Below are positions 8,854 through 17,037 of a stretch of DNA of 64,000 nt, piece by piece (positions within the stretch are counted from its first letter, which is position 1; each line of letters begins with the position of its first letter). Both the position numbers and the translations under genes were made by a program. The DNA comes from JAFGED01 sp964551295 (GTDB lineage Bacteria; Chloroflexota; Anaerolineae; B4-G1). The notes beneath the pieces were generated by a model. The model had not been told where the DNA came from. It searched no databases and saw only the letters and a program-made list of their open reading frames with translations. The stretch spans positions 1-64,000 of the forward strand of contig CAZKDJ010000003.1 of the NCBI GenBank assembly GCA_964551295.1. Reading direction: 5' to 3'.

Positions 8854-9020
8854 TGTTGTTTGCTCCAATGATCACCCACGTTGCACACGCCCGCCCTGGT
8901 GCCCGAATTATGTGGACATAGAATTCTCCAATGAGCTGGTCAAGGTTATCCAATCAACAGCATGCTGCCGCGCCCAGAAACCAGCGCTTTAGAACAAAAG
9001 TGCTATACAATGGCAGTCAC

Positions 9021-9049
9021 ATCATAACAGAACATCTGTTCTAGGTCAA
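9021..9049 (-). promoter_or_regulatory. LexA-box promoter of the FtsK-like cassette
   Basis: On the minus strand TTGACC, a 17-nt spacer and TATGAT. The spacer contains the palindrome AGAACATCTGTTCT (9029-9042 on the plus strand). A degenerate second copy AGAACAAAAGTGCT lies at 8991-9004, just past the -10. The same palindrome type sits in the same place in the mutM-lexA promoter, which supports LexA as the repressor. Confidence 0.8.
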
Positions 9050-9066
9050 GCAGGAGGTCGATCATT

Positions 9067-9090
9067 TTATCCCAAATCGATTTGGGATAA
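9067..9090. promoter_or_regulatory. Perfect 24-bp palindrome, candidate operator
   Basis: TTATCCCAAATC is followed immediately by its exact reverse complement. A further half-site TTTGGGATAA abuts it at 9091-9100, and a partial one (TTTTGGGATGG) is at 9130-9140. It lies 17 bases upstream of the -35 of the FtsK-cassette promoter. The remaining part of the 8854-9213 gap holds no supportable gene. Confidence 0.6.
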
Positions 9091-9156
9091 TTTGGGATAA
9101 GTGGCATCAGGATCTGATTAGCACCGGGATTTTGGGATGGCGGGTGCTTCAGGAGG

Positions 9157-9191
9157 CAACAAAAGAGGCCCAGTTGAGCAACTGGGCCTCT
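9157..9191 (-). terminator. Terminator of the mutM-lexA operon
   Basis: A perfect 13-bp stem, AGAGGCCCAGTTG with its complement at 9179-9191, has a 2-base loop. On the minus strand it is followed by TTTTGTTG. It lies 23 bases past the lexA stop. Confidence 0.88.
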
Positions 9192-9213
9192 GAGACACGC
9201 CGTTGGCCGCTGG

Positions 9214-9858
9214 TCACTGCAACTGGCGGACGACCATCATCACCTTGCCCTGCACCTCCACCTGACGGGGATTTACATAAATCGGCTTCATCGTGGGATT
9301 GGCCGGTTGCAGGCGCACCTGTGTTCCTTCATCGTAGAATCGCTTGAGCGTCACTTCCTCGCGATCCTTCAGCCACACGGCTGCCATCTCGCCGTTCTCC
9401 ACTTTCTGCTGGTAGCGCATGACCACGATATCGCCGTCGTTGATCAGCGCGTCGATCATCGAGTCTCCCTGCACCTGCAAGGCGTACAGTCCCTTGGGGT
9501 CTCCCAGGATGTCGCGGGTCAACTCGACCGTCTCGTCGCCCATCAGCGCAAAGTCGCTGCCGGGCACTGGGAGCGGTTCGCCGGCCACGATGCGCCCCAG
9601 CAGCGGTACGCTGACCACGGCCCGCGGCATCGCCTGACGGCCCATGGCGACCAGCTTCAACCCGCGCGACACTTCCCTGTCGCGGCTGATGTAGCCCTTT
9701 TCCTCCAACCGCTTCAGGTTGTAGCTCACGACAGAGGTGGAGCTGATCCCCGCCGCGGCACCGATCTCGCGGATGGAGGGTGGGTAGCCATTCTCCTCGA
9801 TGTACTCATTGAGGAACTCGACGATTCTCCTCTGTCTTTCCGAAAGATGCTCTGCCAT
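9214..9858 (-). CDS. lexA: LexA repressor, SOS regulator
   Basis: 214 residues. The N-terminal winged helix (GYPPSIREIGAAAGISSTSVVSYNLKRLE, residues 25-52) binds the SOS operator. The C-terminal S24 peptidase-like domain has the autocleavage site Ala92-Gly93 (IVAGEP), catalytic Ser133 in GDSMID and Lys172 in VTLKRF. RecA filaments stimulate self-cleavage and derepress the regulon. A strong GAAGGAGGAA ribosome site precedes the ATG. Only 27 bases separate it from mutM, with no promoter in between, so it appears to be expressed from the LexA-box promoter at 10724 and to be autoregulated. Confidence 0.97.
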   Translation of the reverse strand: MAEHLSERQRRIVEFLNEYIEENGYPPSIREIGAAAGISSTSVVSYNLKRLEEKGYISRDREVSRGLKLVAMGRQAMPRAVVSVPLLGRIVAGEPLPVPGSDFALMGDETVELTRDILGDPKGLYALQVQGDSMIDALINDGDIVVMRYQQKVENGEMAAVWLKDREEVTLKRFYDEGTQVRLQPANPTMKPIYVNPRQVEVQGKVMMVVRQLQ

Positions 9859-9885
9859 TTTCTTCCTCCTTCTATAAGCGAGCCT

Positions 9886-10692
9886 TTAACTTTCCAATGG
9901 CTGGCAGGTTGGGCAGATGTAGCTGCTCGTGCTGCCGGTCTTGATCTTTTCCACGGTTGTGCCACAGGCCGGGCATGGCTTCCCTTCCCGATAGGCAACC
10001 AGGAAGAAGCTTTCGTCCCATTTACCTTTTTCGTCGTGCAGGTTGCGTTCCCACGCGCTGCCGCCCTGATCGATGCTTTCCTGCAGCGTCTCCTGGAGCG
10101 CTTCCCACAACCGAGCTGTCTGCTCGTCACTCAACGTGTTGATCGACCGCAGCGGATGGATTCCCGCTTTGAACAGCGGATCTTGGACGTACACGTTGCC
10201 AATGCCAGCGACGCGCTTCTGATTGAGCAGGAACGTCTTGACCGCGCCACGCCGCCCGCGCAACAGGGCTCGGAACTCGTCCAACGTCAAGTCGAGTGCA
10301 TTGGGACCCAGCTGGCTCGTCATCTTGTGCGCGGCCAAATCGGCGGCGTAATGCGCGTAGCCGAACCACCAGAAGTTAATCGCCAGACAGGCGCCATCCG
10401 CTAGGTCAAAGATCAGTCGATACTTTTCCGGTAGATTGCCCCGGTCGGTCAGTAGAATCTCGCCGCCCATCCCCAGGCCGAGCAGCAGCCACCCCTGAGT
10501 CGTCTCGACCTGCAGCCACTTGCCCCGGGGGATGACGGCGCGAACCTCGGCGCCGGTAAGTGCGGCCTGGAACTCGGCCAGCGGCACGTTCAGACATTTG
10601 GGCTGCAGCACTTCGATGGCGCTGATCGTCCTGCCGACCAGTTCCTTCTGCATGTCGCGGGCAAAGATCGTGATTTCAGGCAGTTCTGGCAT
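9886..10692 (-). CDS. mutM: Formamidopyrimidine-DNA glycosylase (MutM/Fpg)
   Basis: 268 residues. The enzyme removes oxidised purines such as 8-oxoguanine and nicks the abasic site. The start is fixed at ATG 10692 because the family needs Pro2 and Glu3 (MPELPEI) exposed as N-terminal nucleophile; the longer frame from 10821 would abolish this. Lys58 lies in IPRGKWLQ. The helix-two-turn-helix region reads AGIGNVYVQDPLFKAGIHP. The C-terminal zinc finger uses Cys240, 243, 260 and 263. In the usual sequence the turn before LF carries Asp/Glu-Glu/Ala, so the Gln-Asp here is a small deviation. First gene of an operon with lexA. Confidence 0.95.
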   Translation of the reverse strand: MPELPEITIFARDMQKELVGRTISAIEVLQPKCLNVPLAEFQAALTGAEVRAVIPRGKWLQVETTQGWLLLGLGMGGEILLTDRGNLPEKYRLIFDLADGACLAINFWWFGYAHYAADLAAHKMTSQLGPNALDLTLDEFRALLRGRRGAVKTFLLNQKRVAGIGNVYVQDPLFKAGIHPLRSINTLSDEQTARLWEALQETLQESIDQGGSAWERNLHDEKGKWDESFFLVAYREGKPCPACGTTVEKIKTGSTSSYICPTCQPLES

Positions 10693-10723
10693 AGTTTTTT
10701 CGTTGGTTGACCGAGATGACTCT

Positions 10724-10752
10724 ATTATACAAGAACAAATGTTCTGCGTCAA
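10724..10752 (-). promoter_or_regulatory. LexA-box promoter of mutM-lexA
   Basis: On the minus strand TTGACG, a 17-nt spacer and a perfect TATAAT. The spacer contains AGAACAAATGTTCT (10732-10745 on the plus strand), an inverted repeat of the same form as at 9029-9042. A bound repressor here would block RNA polymerase. Confidence 0.85.
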
Positions 10753-10768
10753 GGCCCAAAAAGCGCGT

Positions 10769-10797
10769 TTGGCACGGCGCGCAGGGTGTGCTAGAAT
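10769..10797 (+). promoter_or_regulatory. Promoter of the cyclase/STAND gene
   Basis: TTGGCA, a 17-nt spacer and TAGAAT, 35 bases before the TTG start at 10832. It is divergent from, and close to, the LexA-controlled promoter, so the two units could influence each other. Confidence 0.6.
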
Positions 10798-10831
10798 AAG
10801 TGGGGGGGGTGTCCTTTCCAAGGAGGGGGAT

Positions 10832-13800
10832 TTGAAGCGCTGTCCCGAGTGTGGATTTCCTTATCCAGAGGACGAGCCGCGTTGCTACGTCTGCGGCGCT
10901 GACCTTACGCATCTTGAAGACGCGCCGGTTGCCGCGGAGGATGCTCAAGTTCGGCGTGATTTGGCCGCTGCCCAGGAAGCTGTGCGCCACCTACGTCGGT
11001 ATGTTCCCCCTGTCGTCGCCGAGGGGATCCTGCAGGATCAGGAACGGCTGCGTGATGAGCGTCGCGAGATAACTGTCTTATTTGCCGATACGGTCAACTT
11101 TTCTAGGCTTGCGGCGTCGCTGGACGCCGAGTCGGTCTTTAATTTGATCAACGACCTGCTGAGCCGTTTGATGGCCTGCGTCCACCGGTACGATGGCACG
11201 GTGGACAAGTTTACCGGCGACGGCCTGATGGCCGTGTTCGGGGCCCCCATTGCCCACGAGAACGACATGGAGTTGGCCGTTCGTGCTGCGCTGGATATGC
11301 AGCGATCGGCGGCCGAGTTCGAGCCTGTCGCCCGCGCCCAACTGGGCGCTCCCCTACGGATTCGCATCGGCATCCACTGTGGGCTGGTCGTCGCCGGCAT
11401 CCTCGGCACCGAGGAGCAGGCGGCCTACACCGTCATCGGAGAGACGGTTAACCTGGCGGCACGGCTGGAGTCGTTGGCTCGCCCCGGCAGCGTCCTGGTT
11501 AGCTCCCGCGTCTACCAGCAGACGCAGGGGCTGTTCAACTTCCAGGCGATGGGCATGACCCAGATCAAGGGGGTCGCCGAGCCGATGGCTGTCTACGAAG
11601 CGATAGGCACTCGCTCCGAGCCATTGCCGACGCGTGGGGTGGTAGGTGTCACGGCCATTCTCTTGGGACGCGACGCCGAGTTGGAGCAATTGTATACCTT
11701 GACGACGGATTTTTTAGATGCTCGCCAAGGCCGCTTGGTGACGATCCGAGGGGAGGCCGGGCTGGGCAAGTCGCGGCTGGTCTCTGAATGGCTCTCGACG
11801 ATCCCTTCCGATAGGGTTGTGATCTGGCAGGGACGTGGGTTGCCCTACGCGCAGGGAGTTGGGTATGGCATCTTTCGTTCTCTGCTGCGGGATGTGAGCT
11901 TGAGCTATCCTCCGGAGGCCGAATGGGACGCCCACGTGTCGCCTGAATTGAGGCCCTTCTTGCGGCAGCTGGTGGAGGGATTTGATCCGGGCGAGAGAGC
12001 CACTTCGCATCGCTTGGAGCCGGAACGCGTCAAACAGTTGACGGTGCTGGCTTTGCGTGAATGGGTGTTGGGTGAGGCGCACCGGCAACCGGTGATGTTG
12101 GTTCTCGAGGATTTCCATTGGGTAGACGATCTCTCGCGCGATGCGTTGCAGTCGCTGATCAGCGTTATCCACGAAGCCCCCGTGCTGGTGTGTGTCACGG
12201 CCCGGCCTCAACCGGAGAGACCTTTTTCTCTCACGGTTTCGCCGTTGGAAGAGCATCCGAAGGCGCCCGCGCACCTGCCCCTGGAATTAAACCCCCTCTC
12301 GCCGGAGGACAGCCGGGCGCTGCTTGAGCACCTGGTCGATTTGAGTGACATGCCTGAACGTCTCGTCAACACCATCCTCACCCGCGCCGAGGGCAATCCG
12401 TTTTACATTGAAGAGTTTGTGCGCATGTTGATCGAGAAGGGTGTGTTGAGTCTAGGGGATGGCCAGTGGCAAGTATCCTCGACTGTGGAGTGGCAGACGC
12501 TGGAAGTTTCCGCCACTTTGCGCGGGTTGATGATGGCGCGTGTCGATCGCTTGCCGGAGAGCCTGCGGCAGGCTCTCCGGGATGCGGCGGTCATTGGCGT
12601 GCAGTTTGACGCCCGTTTGCTGGGAGAGGTCGAGCGTCGCCTCCACGGCACTGGCAGCGTGGTACCGTTCTTGGAACGGCTCGCGGCGTTGGGGATGTTG
12701 GTGGAGCGGCCCCAGGCCGGTGAGCGGGTGTATGCATTTCGTCATCTCCTGACGCAGGAGACGATCTATAACAGCCTGCTGCGTAGCCAGCGTCCCACGT
12801 TGCATCGAACGGTGGCTGAGTGCATCGAGTATCTTTACGCCGAGGACTTGCGCAATCACGCCGAGGTGCTGGCGCTGCATTACGACCGCGCGTTTGTGCG
12901 TACCAAGGCGATGCGCTATGCGCTGCTGGCGGGCGAGCGCGCCTGCGAGCGTTTCGCCAATCGTGAGGCTATCGAATACTACAGCCGGGCGTTGCAAATA
13001 TCGCAGCACTTGGGCGGCTATGGCGCCGAGCGGTGGCAGGCGGCTATCGGGCTGGGCGAGGTGCTCCAGCACGTCGGCGAGTACGATGAGGCGATCGCCT
13101 GTTATCAGGCCGCGCTGGAGGAATGGTCCGATGCCCCGCCCCAGTCCCGTGCCTGGGCGATGCTTCGATTGGGGCAGGTGTGGGATAGGCAAGGCGAACT
13201 GGAGGAGGCCGAGGGCTGGCTGAGACAAGCATTGGCTCAGCTTAGCCAGGCCAGCATCAAGCTCCCCGAGTTGCGAGCCCAGATTTACTCGGAGTTGGGT
13301 TGGCTGAGCCTGCGCCGGGGCAACATGGCCTCTGCGCGCGATTGGCTGGGACAGGGACTTGACCTGGTTGGTACTATGGGGCACTATGAAGTATTGTCGT
13401 CCATCTTTGATCGTCTGGGGGCCGTGCACTATCAGTGCAGCGAGTGGAAGCAGGCATCCGAGTGTGTCGAACGCGCTCTGCAGCATCGTAGCCGGCTGGG
13501 CGATATCGTCGGCTACGCCGGCTCACTCAACGGCCTGGCCCGCATCAAATGGGCCAGCGGCGACTGGGATGGCGCGCTGGCCGATTACGAGCGCGCGGTC
13601 GCGATATACGAGCGCATCGGTGAGGTAGAGGGGCTGGCGCAGGCCTATACCAATTTGGGGGTGCTGTATACTGACCGGGGCCAGTGGGACAAGGCGGAGG
13701 AGAACCTAGAGAAAAGCTTCGATATCGCCCAACGGATTGCCTATCCATATGATCTGGCGCGGGCTCATATGAACCTGGGGAAACTCTACATGATGCAGGA

Positions 13801-14305
13801 GCGGTGGGATGAGTGCGGCCAGCACCTGAATGCTGCTATTCCCCTGTACATGGAAATCGGCGGACGCGCCGAGATAGATCTGAGCGAGGCCTATTGTCTG
13901 CGGAGCACCCTGCATCTGGAGCAGGGCCAGACCGAAGAAGCCTGGCAGTGGGCCGATCGCTGTAGTGATTTGCTGCGCCTGGCGACCGGGGCCCACGAGG
14001 GCGACTTGCTCGAATGGGGGCGGTACGAGCGGCTGATGGGACGTATCTCCTTGCTGGGGGGCGACTTGTCGACCGCTGATCGTCACTTGAGGCGCAGTGA
14101 CGTCATCTTTCAGGGCCGAGGGGCCAAGTTGGAGACTGGCCGGACAGCTTACTGGAGCGGTCTGCTGTCGTTGGCCCAGCACGAGCCGGAGAAGGCCTCC
14201 CAAGAATTGAACAAGGCCCAGCAGATATTTGAGCAACTAGGGGCAGTTGCCGACCTGAAGCGTGCGGAGCAGCAGTTGGCGCAGATTGGTCTTTCCCAAA
14301 GCTAA
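10832..14305 (+). CDS. Class III adenylate/guanylate cyclase fused to STAND ATPase and TPR repeats
   Basis: 1157 residues from a TTG start preceded by AAGGAGGGG; a longer frame to 10520 lacks support. A short zinc ribbon (Cys4, 7, 18, 21) opens the protein. A cyclase homology domain spans about residues 70-265, with metal-binding Asp in VLFADTVNFS (near 86) and FTGDGLMAVFG (near 130), and the catalytic Asn/Arg in GETVNLAARLES. Then a P-loop ATPase with GEAGLGKS near residue 310 and a TGHE-like LVLEDFHWVDD resembles bacterial STAND regulators. The last 400 residues are TPR-like repeats. It probably makes a cyclic nucleotide in response to a protein or ligand signal sensed through the TPR part. 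Substrate (ATP or GTP) is uncertain. Confidence 0.9.
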   Translation: MKRCPECGFPYPEDEPRCYVCGADLTHLEDAPVAAEDAQVRRDLAAAQEAVRHLRRYVPPVVAEGILQDQERLRDERREITVLFADTVNFSRLAASLDAESVFNLINDLLSRLMACVHRYDGTVDKFTGDGLMAVFGAPIAHENDMELAVRAALDMQRSAAEFEPVARAQLGAPLRIRIGIHCGLVVAGILGTEEQAAYTVIGETVNLAARLESLARPGSVLVSSRVYQQTQGLFNFQAMGMTQIKGVAEPMAVYEAIGTRSEPLPTRGVVGVTAILLGRDAELEQLYTLTTDFLDARQGRLVTIRGEAGLGKSRLVSEWLSTIPSDRVVIWQGRGLPYAQGVGYGIFRSLLRDVSLSYPPEAEWDAHVSPELRPFLRQLVEGFDPGERATSHRLEPERVKQLTVLALREWVLGEAHRQPVMLVLEDFHWVDDLSRDALQSLISVIHEAPVLVCVTARPQPERPFSLTVSPLEEHPKAPAHLPLELNPLSPEDSRALLEHLVDLSDMPERLVNTILTRAEGNPFYIEEFVRMLIEKGVLSLGDGQWQVSSTVEWQTLEVSATLRGLMMARVDRLPESLRQALRDAAVIGVQFDARLLGEVERRLHGTGSVVPFLERLAALGMLVERPQAGERVYAFRHLLTQETIYNSLLRSQRPTLHRTVAECIEYLYAEDLRNHAEVLALHYDRAFVRTKAMRYALLAGERACERFANREAIEYYSRALQISQHLGGYGAERWQAAIGLGEVLQHVGEYDEAIACYQAALEEWSDAPPQSRAWAMLRLGQVWDRQGELEEAEGWLRQALAQLSQASIKLPELRAQIYSELGWLSLRRGNMASARDWLGQGLDLVGTMGHYEVLSSIFDRLGAVHYQCSEWKQASECVERALQHRSRLGDIVGYAGSLNGLARIKWASGDWDGALADYERAVAIYERIGEVEGLAQAYTNLGVLYTDRGQWDKAEENLEKSFDIAQRIAYPYDLARAHMNLGKLYMMQERWDECGQHLNAAIPLYMEIGGRAEIDLSEAYCLRSTLHLEQGQTEEAWQWADRCSDLLRLATGAHEGDLLEWGRYERLMGRISLLGGDLSTADRHLRRSDVIFQGRGAKLETGRTAYWSGLLSLAQHEPEKASQELNKAQQIFEQLGAVADLKRAEQQLAQIGLSQS

Positions 14306-14311
14306 GGGCGG

Positions 14312-14857
14312 TTATATGTTCGGTGGCCGATTGACCGCCCGCTCCAGCATTTCCAGGAGTATCGGTGGCATGGCGTCTCGATTCTCTGGGGTCACTGTGA
14401 GGACAGTCGTTGCGCTGTAGGGCAACCGCAGCTGCGCCTTGACCACCAATTCAGGGCGGACGACGACGAGGGCCAGCGCAGAATCTCTACTTTGCAACAC
14501 ATCGAACGCTCTTGTCCATCCGCTCCCCTGTTCTAGCTCCAGCGGACCCAGTTCATCCACCACGAGCAGTTGGCAAGGCGTGGCGTGCGTGAGGGCCATG
14601 TTTCCCCAGCCCAAGGTACCGGGGTCAAAGCGGAAGCGTCCCTGAACAATGGCTGGTTTCGCGTCGGGAGGGAGGGTCAGCCGCCGCGTTTCCCCACTGC
14701 CCACGTCGAGCACATCCAGTTCGCCGTCGGGTTGGGTCAGAGTGATGATACCGCCACAAGTGTATTCTTTGGCCTGGGCCAGTGTGATGGCTTCACGGCT
14801 GGCGGTGGTCTTGCCCACCTCGCGTGCTCCCGTCAGAATGATGATGCTAGTCGGCAT
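14312..14857 (-). CDS. THEP1-type nucleoside-triphosphatase (NTPase_1/DUF265)
   Basis: 181 residues. Walker A GAREVGKTT is at residues 10-18, and Walker B LLVVDELGPLEL lies near residues 97-108. This spacing matches the archaeal/bacterial THEP1 family, which hydrolyses NTPs and whose cellular role is unclear. The family helix CGGIITLTQPDGE is present. The start overlaps the end of the upstream propeller gene by 11 bases, so translation is coupled. It converges on the cyclase gene, with only 6 bases between the stops. A GGGCGGT/ACCGCCC hairpin spans the junction but lacks a T tract. Confidence 0.88.
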   Translation of the reverse strand: MPTSIIILTGAREVGKTTASREAITLAQAKEYTCGGIITLTQPDGELDVLDVGSGETRRLTLPPDAKPAIVQGRFRFDPGTLGWGNMALTHATPCQLLVVDELGPLELEQGSGWTRAFDVLQSRDSALALVVVRPELVVKAQLRLPYSATTVLTVTPENRDAMPPILLEMLERAVNRPPNI

Positions 14858-16922
14858 CGGCGTCTTTGTATCCCGGGATCGGCCCGAAGGATGCCTCGAT
14901 CTGCTCCGGCTCGTAGATCTCCAGCATGCACTCCCACCAACCTAGACCGCCGGTCTTTTGGAACTCCCACCACCAGATATCGAGCCAGGAGTAGCGCCAG
15001 CGCCACAGGGAGGCTAGACGCTGCCATCCATAGTCGCTGGCCAGACTCGTGAAATCCACATAGTAACCGGAGGGGATGCGCTCTTTGATCGCCCCTCCCT
15101 CTACCAGAGCGCTGCCGCCTTGCTCGCGGGCGTGCAGATCCCACACGCCTTCGCGCAGGGGCTCGCCCATGCTCCCATCCTGCTCGGCGGCGCGGATGAA
15201 AACACGCCAGTAGGTGGCGCTACCGATGTCCTCTCGTACCAGCTCGATCTGCGGTGTGTCTGCATCGTATGGACGCTGATCCAGCCCGATTGCCCTGCCG
15301 CAGACGTGCCAGTTCATGCGCGAGTGGCCTGAGGGCGGCGTGTACGTCATCGGCAGCCACGCGCTTTCCAGGCTGCCCAAATAATCCCACCCCGTCTCTT
15401 GGATGACGCGTTGGCGCAGCGCGCCAAAGCTGTCGTTCACCCGATTGGAGACCAGGAACGTCTCTTGTGCTTCATTTTCCTCTGCTACGACTGTTACTGC
15501 TGTCTCTTCTTCGCCCTCTTCATCTTCCTCACCTTCCTCTACCACCACCTTTTTCTCGAAGGTGCTGTCGCTGATGTCCTGGAGGGGGACAAGCCGGTAA
15601 GGTGGCCCGGAATCCGGCGGCGGCTGCACTACCTCTATGTAGAGGGAGGGAGAATCCGCCGGTACGGCTTCTTGAGCACGGGCGATGACGCGCGGGGAGA
15701 GTGCCAAATCGGCCCACGCCAGGTCGTCCATGCGCCCGTCGATGCTGTACACTTCCTGGGAAATCGCCCAGCCGGTCATGCCGGCGGCGATGATGTGGCT
15801 GCGCCCTTCCCGATCGTGGGCGATATAGATCAGGCTCTGGCCATCGGGCGCCCAGGCAGGGGAAGCGCCGGCGCCGAACAGCTCGGTTTGCGCCTGACCG
15901 ACCTCCATCGCGTCCCAATCGAAGGTGGTGATCTGTATGGAGGGGTTGCCGCGTGGCCCGCTGACGTAGGCCAGTTGCGTGCCGTCGGGCGACCAATTGG
16001 CATAGTCCTCGTCTACGTCAGGGCTGTTGGTGACGGCGATGGTCTCGCTCGTCTCGATGAGGTGCAGGTAAATGTCTTTGCTGCCATCGCGGAAGGAGGT
16101 GAAAGCAATAGCCCGGCTATCGGGTGACCAGGATGGCTCGTAATCGGGAGCGTGGCTGGTGGTGATGAGCCGCATCTCACCTCCGGAGGTACTCATGATG
16201 TAGATGTCGAGGTTGCCCCGCCGGTCTGATTCGAAGGCGATATATTTGCCGTCGGGCGACCAACTGGGGTTGCCGTCAAAACCGGGGGCTTGGGTCAGGC
16301 GGATCAGCGCGCCGCTGACCAGATCGAGAAGGTAGCTGTCCCAGTTGTCGCTGCGGTTCGAGGTGAAGGCGACGTATTGACCATCAGGGGACCAGGCCGG
16401 ATCCCGGTCGTCCGCCAGATCGTGAGTCAGTTGTACCAGTTGCCGATCGGCGTGGTTGATGGCATAGATATCGGTGTTGCTGCTGCGGCGCAGGGTGAAA
16501 GCGATAGCGCCGCCACTGCCAAAGGGTGTGGGTACGAGCGTGGGGGTAGGGGGAGGGTTGGGCGTTGGCGTGACGACGACGATCTCGGGCGAGCTCTTGA
16601 TCGGCGGCGCCGTGGTCGCCCGGTAGAGCGCGTACCCCAAAAGTCCCAGGATAGCCGCGTTGCCCACGATCAGCAGGACGAGCATCTGCAGCCCGCGTGG
16701 CTGTATCGTGACTGGCTTGCAGACCTCGTTGGGCTTGACCAACCAGCGTCGGGCAAAGACGAGGCGCTTCCAAAGCCAGACGAAAGGGCTGGTAAGTAGT
16801 CGGAGGATGTTTCTTGCACGGTCGCGCAAGCGACCCTGTTGCTCCTCTGTCGGCTCTGGCTCGAGTTCGCCCAACTCCTCGAGTTCTTCGAGCTGCCCTG
16901 CTCTCAGCACGTTGTCGGCCAT
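14847..16922 (-). CDS. Membrane-anchored TolB-like (PD40) beta-propeller protein
   Basis: 691 residues from ATG 16922. The acidic N-terminus (QLEELEELGELEPEP) is cytoplasmic. One membrane helix lies near residues 75-100. A Pro/Thr-rich linker follows, then at least five PD40 repeats of the form PxWSPDGxxIAFxSxR, which build a propeller outside the membrane. A highly acidic insert of Glu/Asp (VVVEEGEEDEEGEEE) and an unrecognised C-terminal domain rich in Trp complete it. Such proteins are thought to bind partners or polymers; no enzyme motif is seen. The start lies about 8 bases after the -10 element, so the mRNA is probably almost leaderless, which fits the absence of a ribosome site. Confidence 0.8.
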   Translation of the reverse strand: MADNVLRAGQLEELEELGELEPEPTEEQQGRLRDRARNILRLLTSPFVWLWKRLVFARRWLVKPNEVCKPVTIQPRGLQMLVLLIVGNAAILGLLGYALYRATTAPPIKSSPEIVVVTPTPNPPPTPTLVPTPFGSGGAIAFTLRRSSNTDIYAINHADRQLVQLTHDLADDRDPAWSPDGQYVAFTSNRSDNWDSYLLDLVSGALIRLTQAPGFDGNPSWSPDGKYIAFESDRRGNLDIYIMSTSGGEMRLITTSHAPDYEPSWSPDSRAIAFTSFRDGSKDIYLHLIETSETIAVTNSPDVDEDYANWSPDGTQLAYVSGPRGNPSIQITTFDWDAMEVGQAQTELFGAGASPAWAPDGQSLIYIAHDREGRSHIIAAGMTGWAISQEVYSIDGRMDDLAWADLALSPRVIARAQEAVPADSPSLYIEVVQPPPDSGPPYRLVPLQDISDSTFEKKVVVEEGEEDEEGEEETAVTVVAEENEAQETFLVSNRVNDSFGALRQRVIQETGWDYLGSLESAWLPMTYTPPSGHSRMNWHVCGRAIGLDQRPYDADTPQIELVREDIGSATYWRVFIRAAEQDGSMGEPLREGVWDLHAREQGGSALVEGGAIKERIPSGYYVDFTSLASDYGWQRLASLWRWRYSWLDIWWWEFQKTGGLGWWECMLEIYEPEQIEASFGPIPGYKDADAD

Positions 16923-16930
16923 CGAAGTCA

Positions 16931-16958
16931 AGTATACGACGCCTCGCTTGCTTGTCAA
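16931..16958 (-). promoter_or_regulatory. Promoter of the propeller gene, near-leaderless
   Basis: On the minus strand TTGACA, a 16-nt spacer and TATACT, with the start codon only 8 bases beyond the -10. The -35 lies in the first of three 16-bp tandem repeats. Confidence 0.6.
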
Positions 16959-16993
16959 GCCGCTTGCTTGTCAAGCCGCTTGCTTGTCAAGCC
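16946..16993. repeat. Three exact tandem copies of a 16-bp repeat between divergent promoters
   Basis: GCTTGCTTGTCAAGCC occurs at 16946, 16962 and 16978. Each copy contains CTTGTCAAG, so it reads as TTGTCA on one strand and TTGACA on the other. The outermost copies supply the -35 elements of both divergent promoters. Confidence 0.9.
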
Positions 16994-17012
16994 GATGGCG
17001 ATGGGCTATACT
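16984..17012 (+). promoter_or_regulatory. Promoter of the PEP-synthase regulator gene
   Basis: TTGTCA in the third 16-bp repeat, a 17-nt spacer, then TATACT. The ATG is 25 bases further on, with GGAGG between. Confidence 0.6.
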
Positions 17013-17037
17013 TGGACGGCATAGCGGAGGATCGAAC

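Noticed and set aside
10693..10821. Longer N-terminus for MutM
   Set aside because: MutM chemistry needs Pro2 after the first Met; the extension would bury it and crosses the promoter.
10520..10831. Longer N-terminus for the cyclase/STAND protein
   Set aside because: The extension would run through the mutM start and the LexA-box promoter. A TTG with a strong AAGGAGGGG site and a zinc ribbon directly after it is better.
12452..13486. A 344-codon minus-strand open frame
   Set aside because: It is a mirror of the TPR region of the cyclase/STAND protein, has no family motif and no ribosome site.
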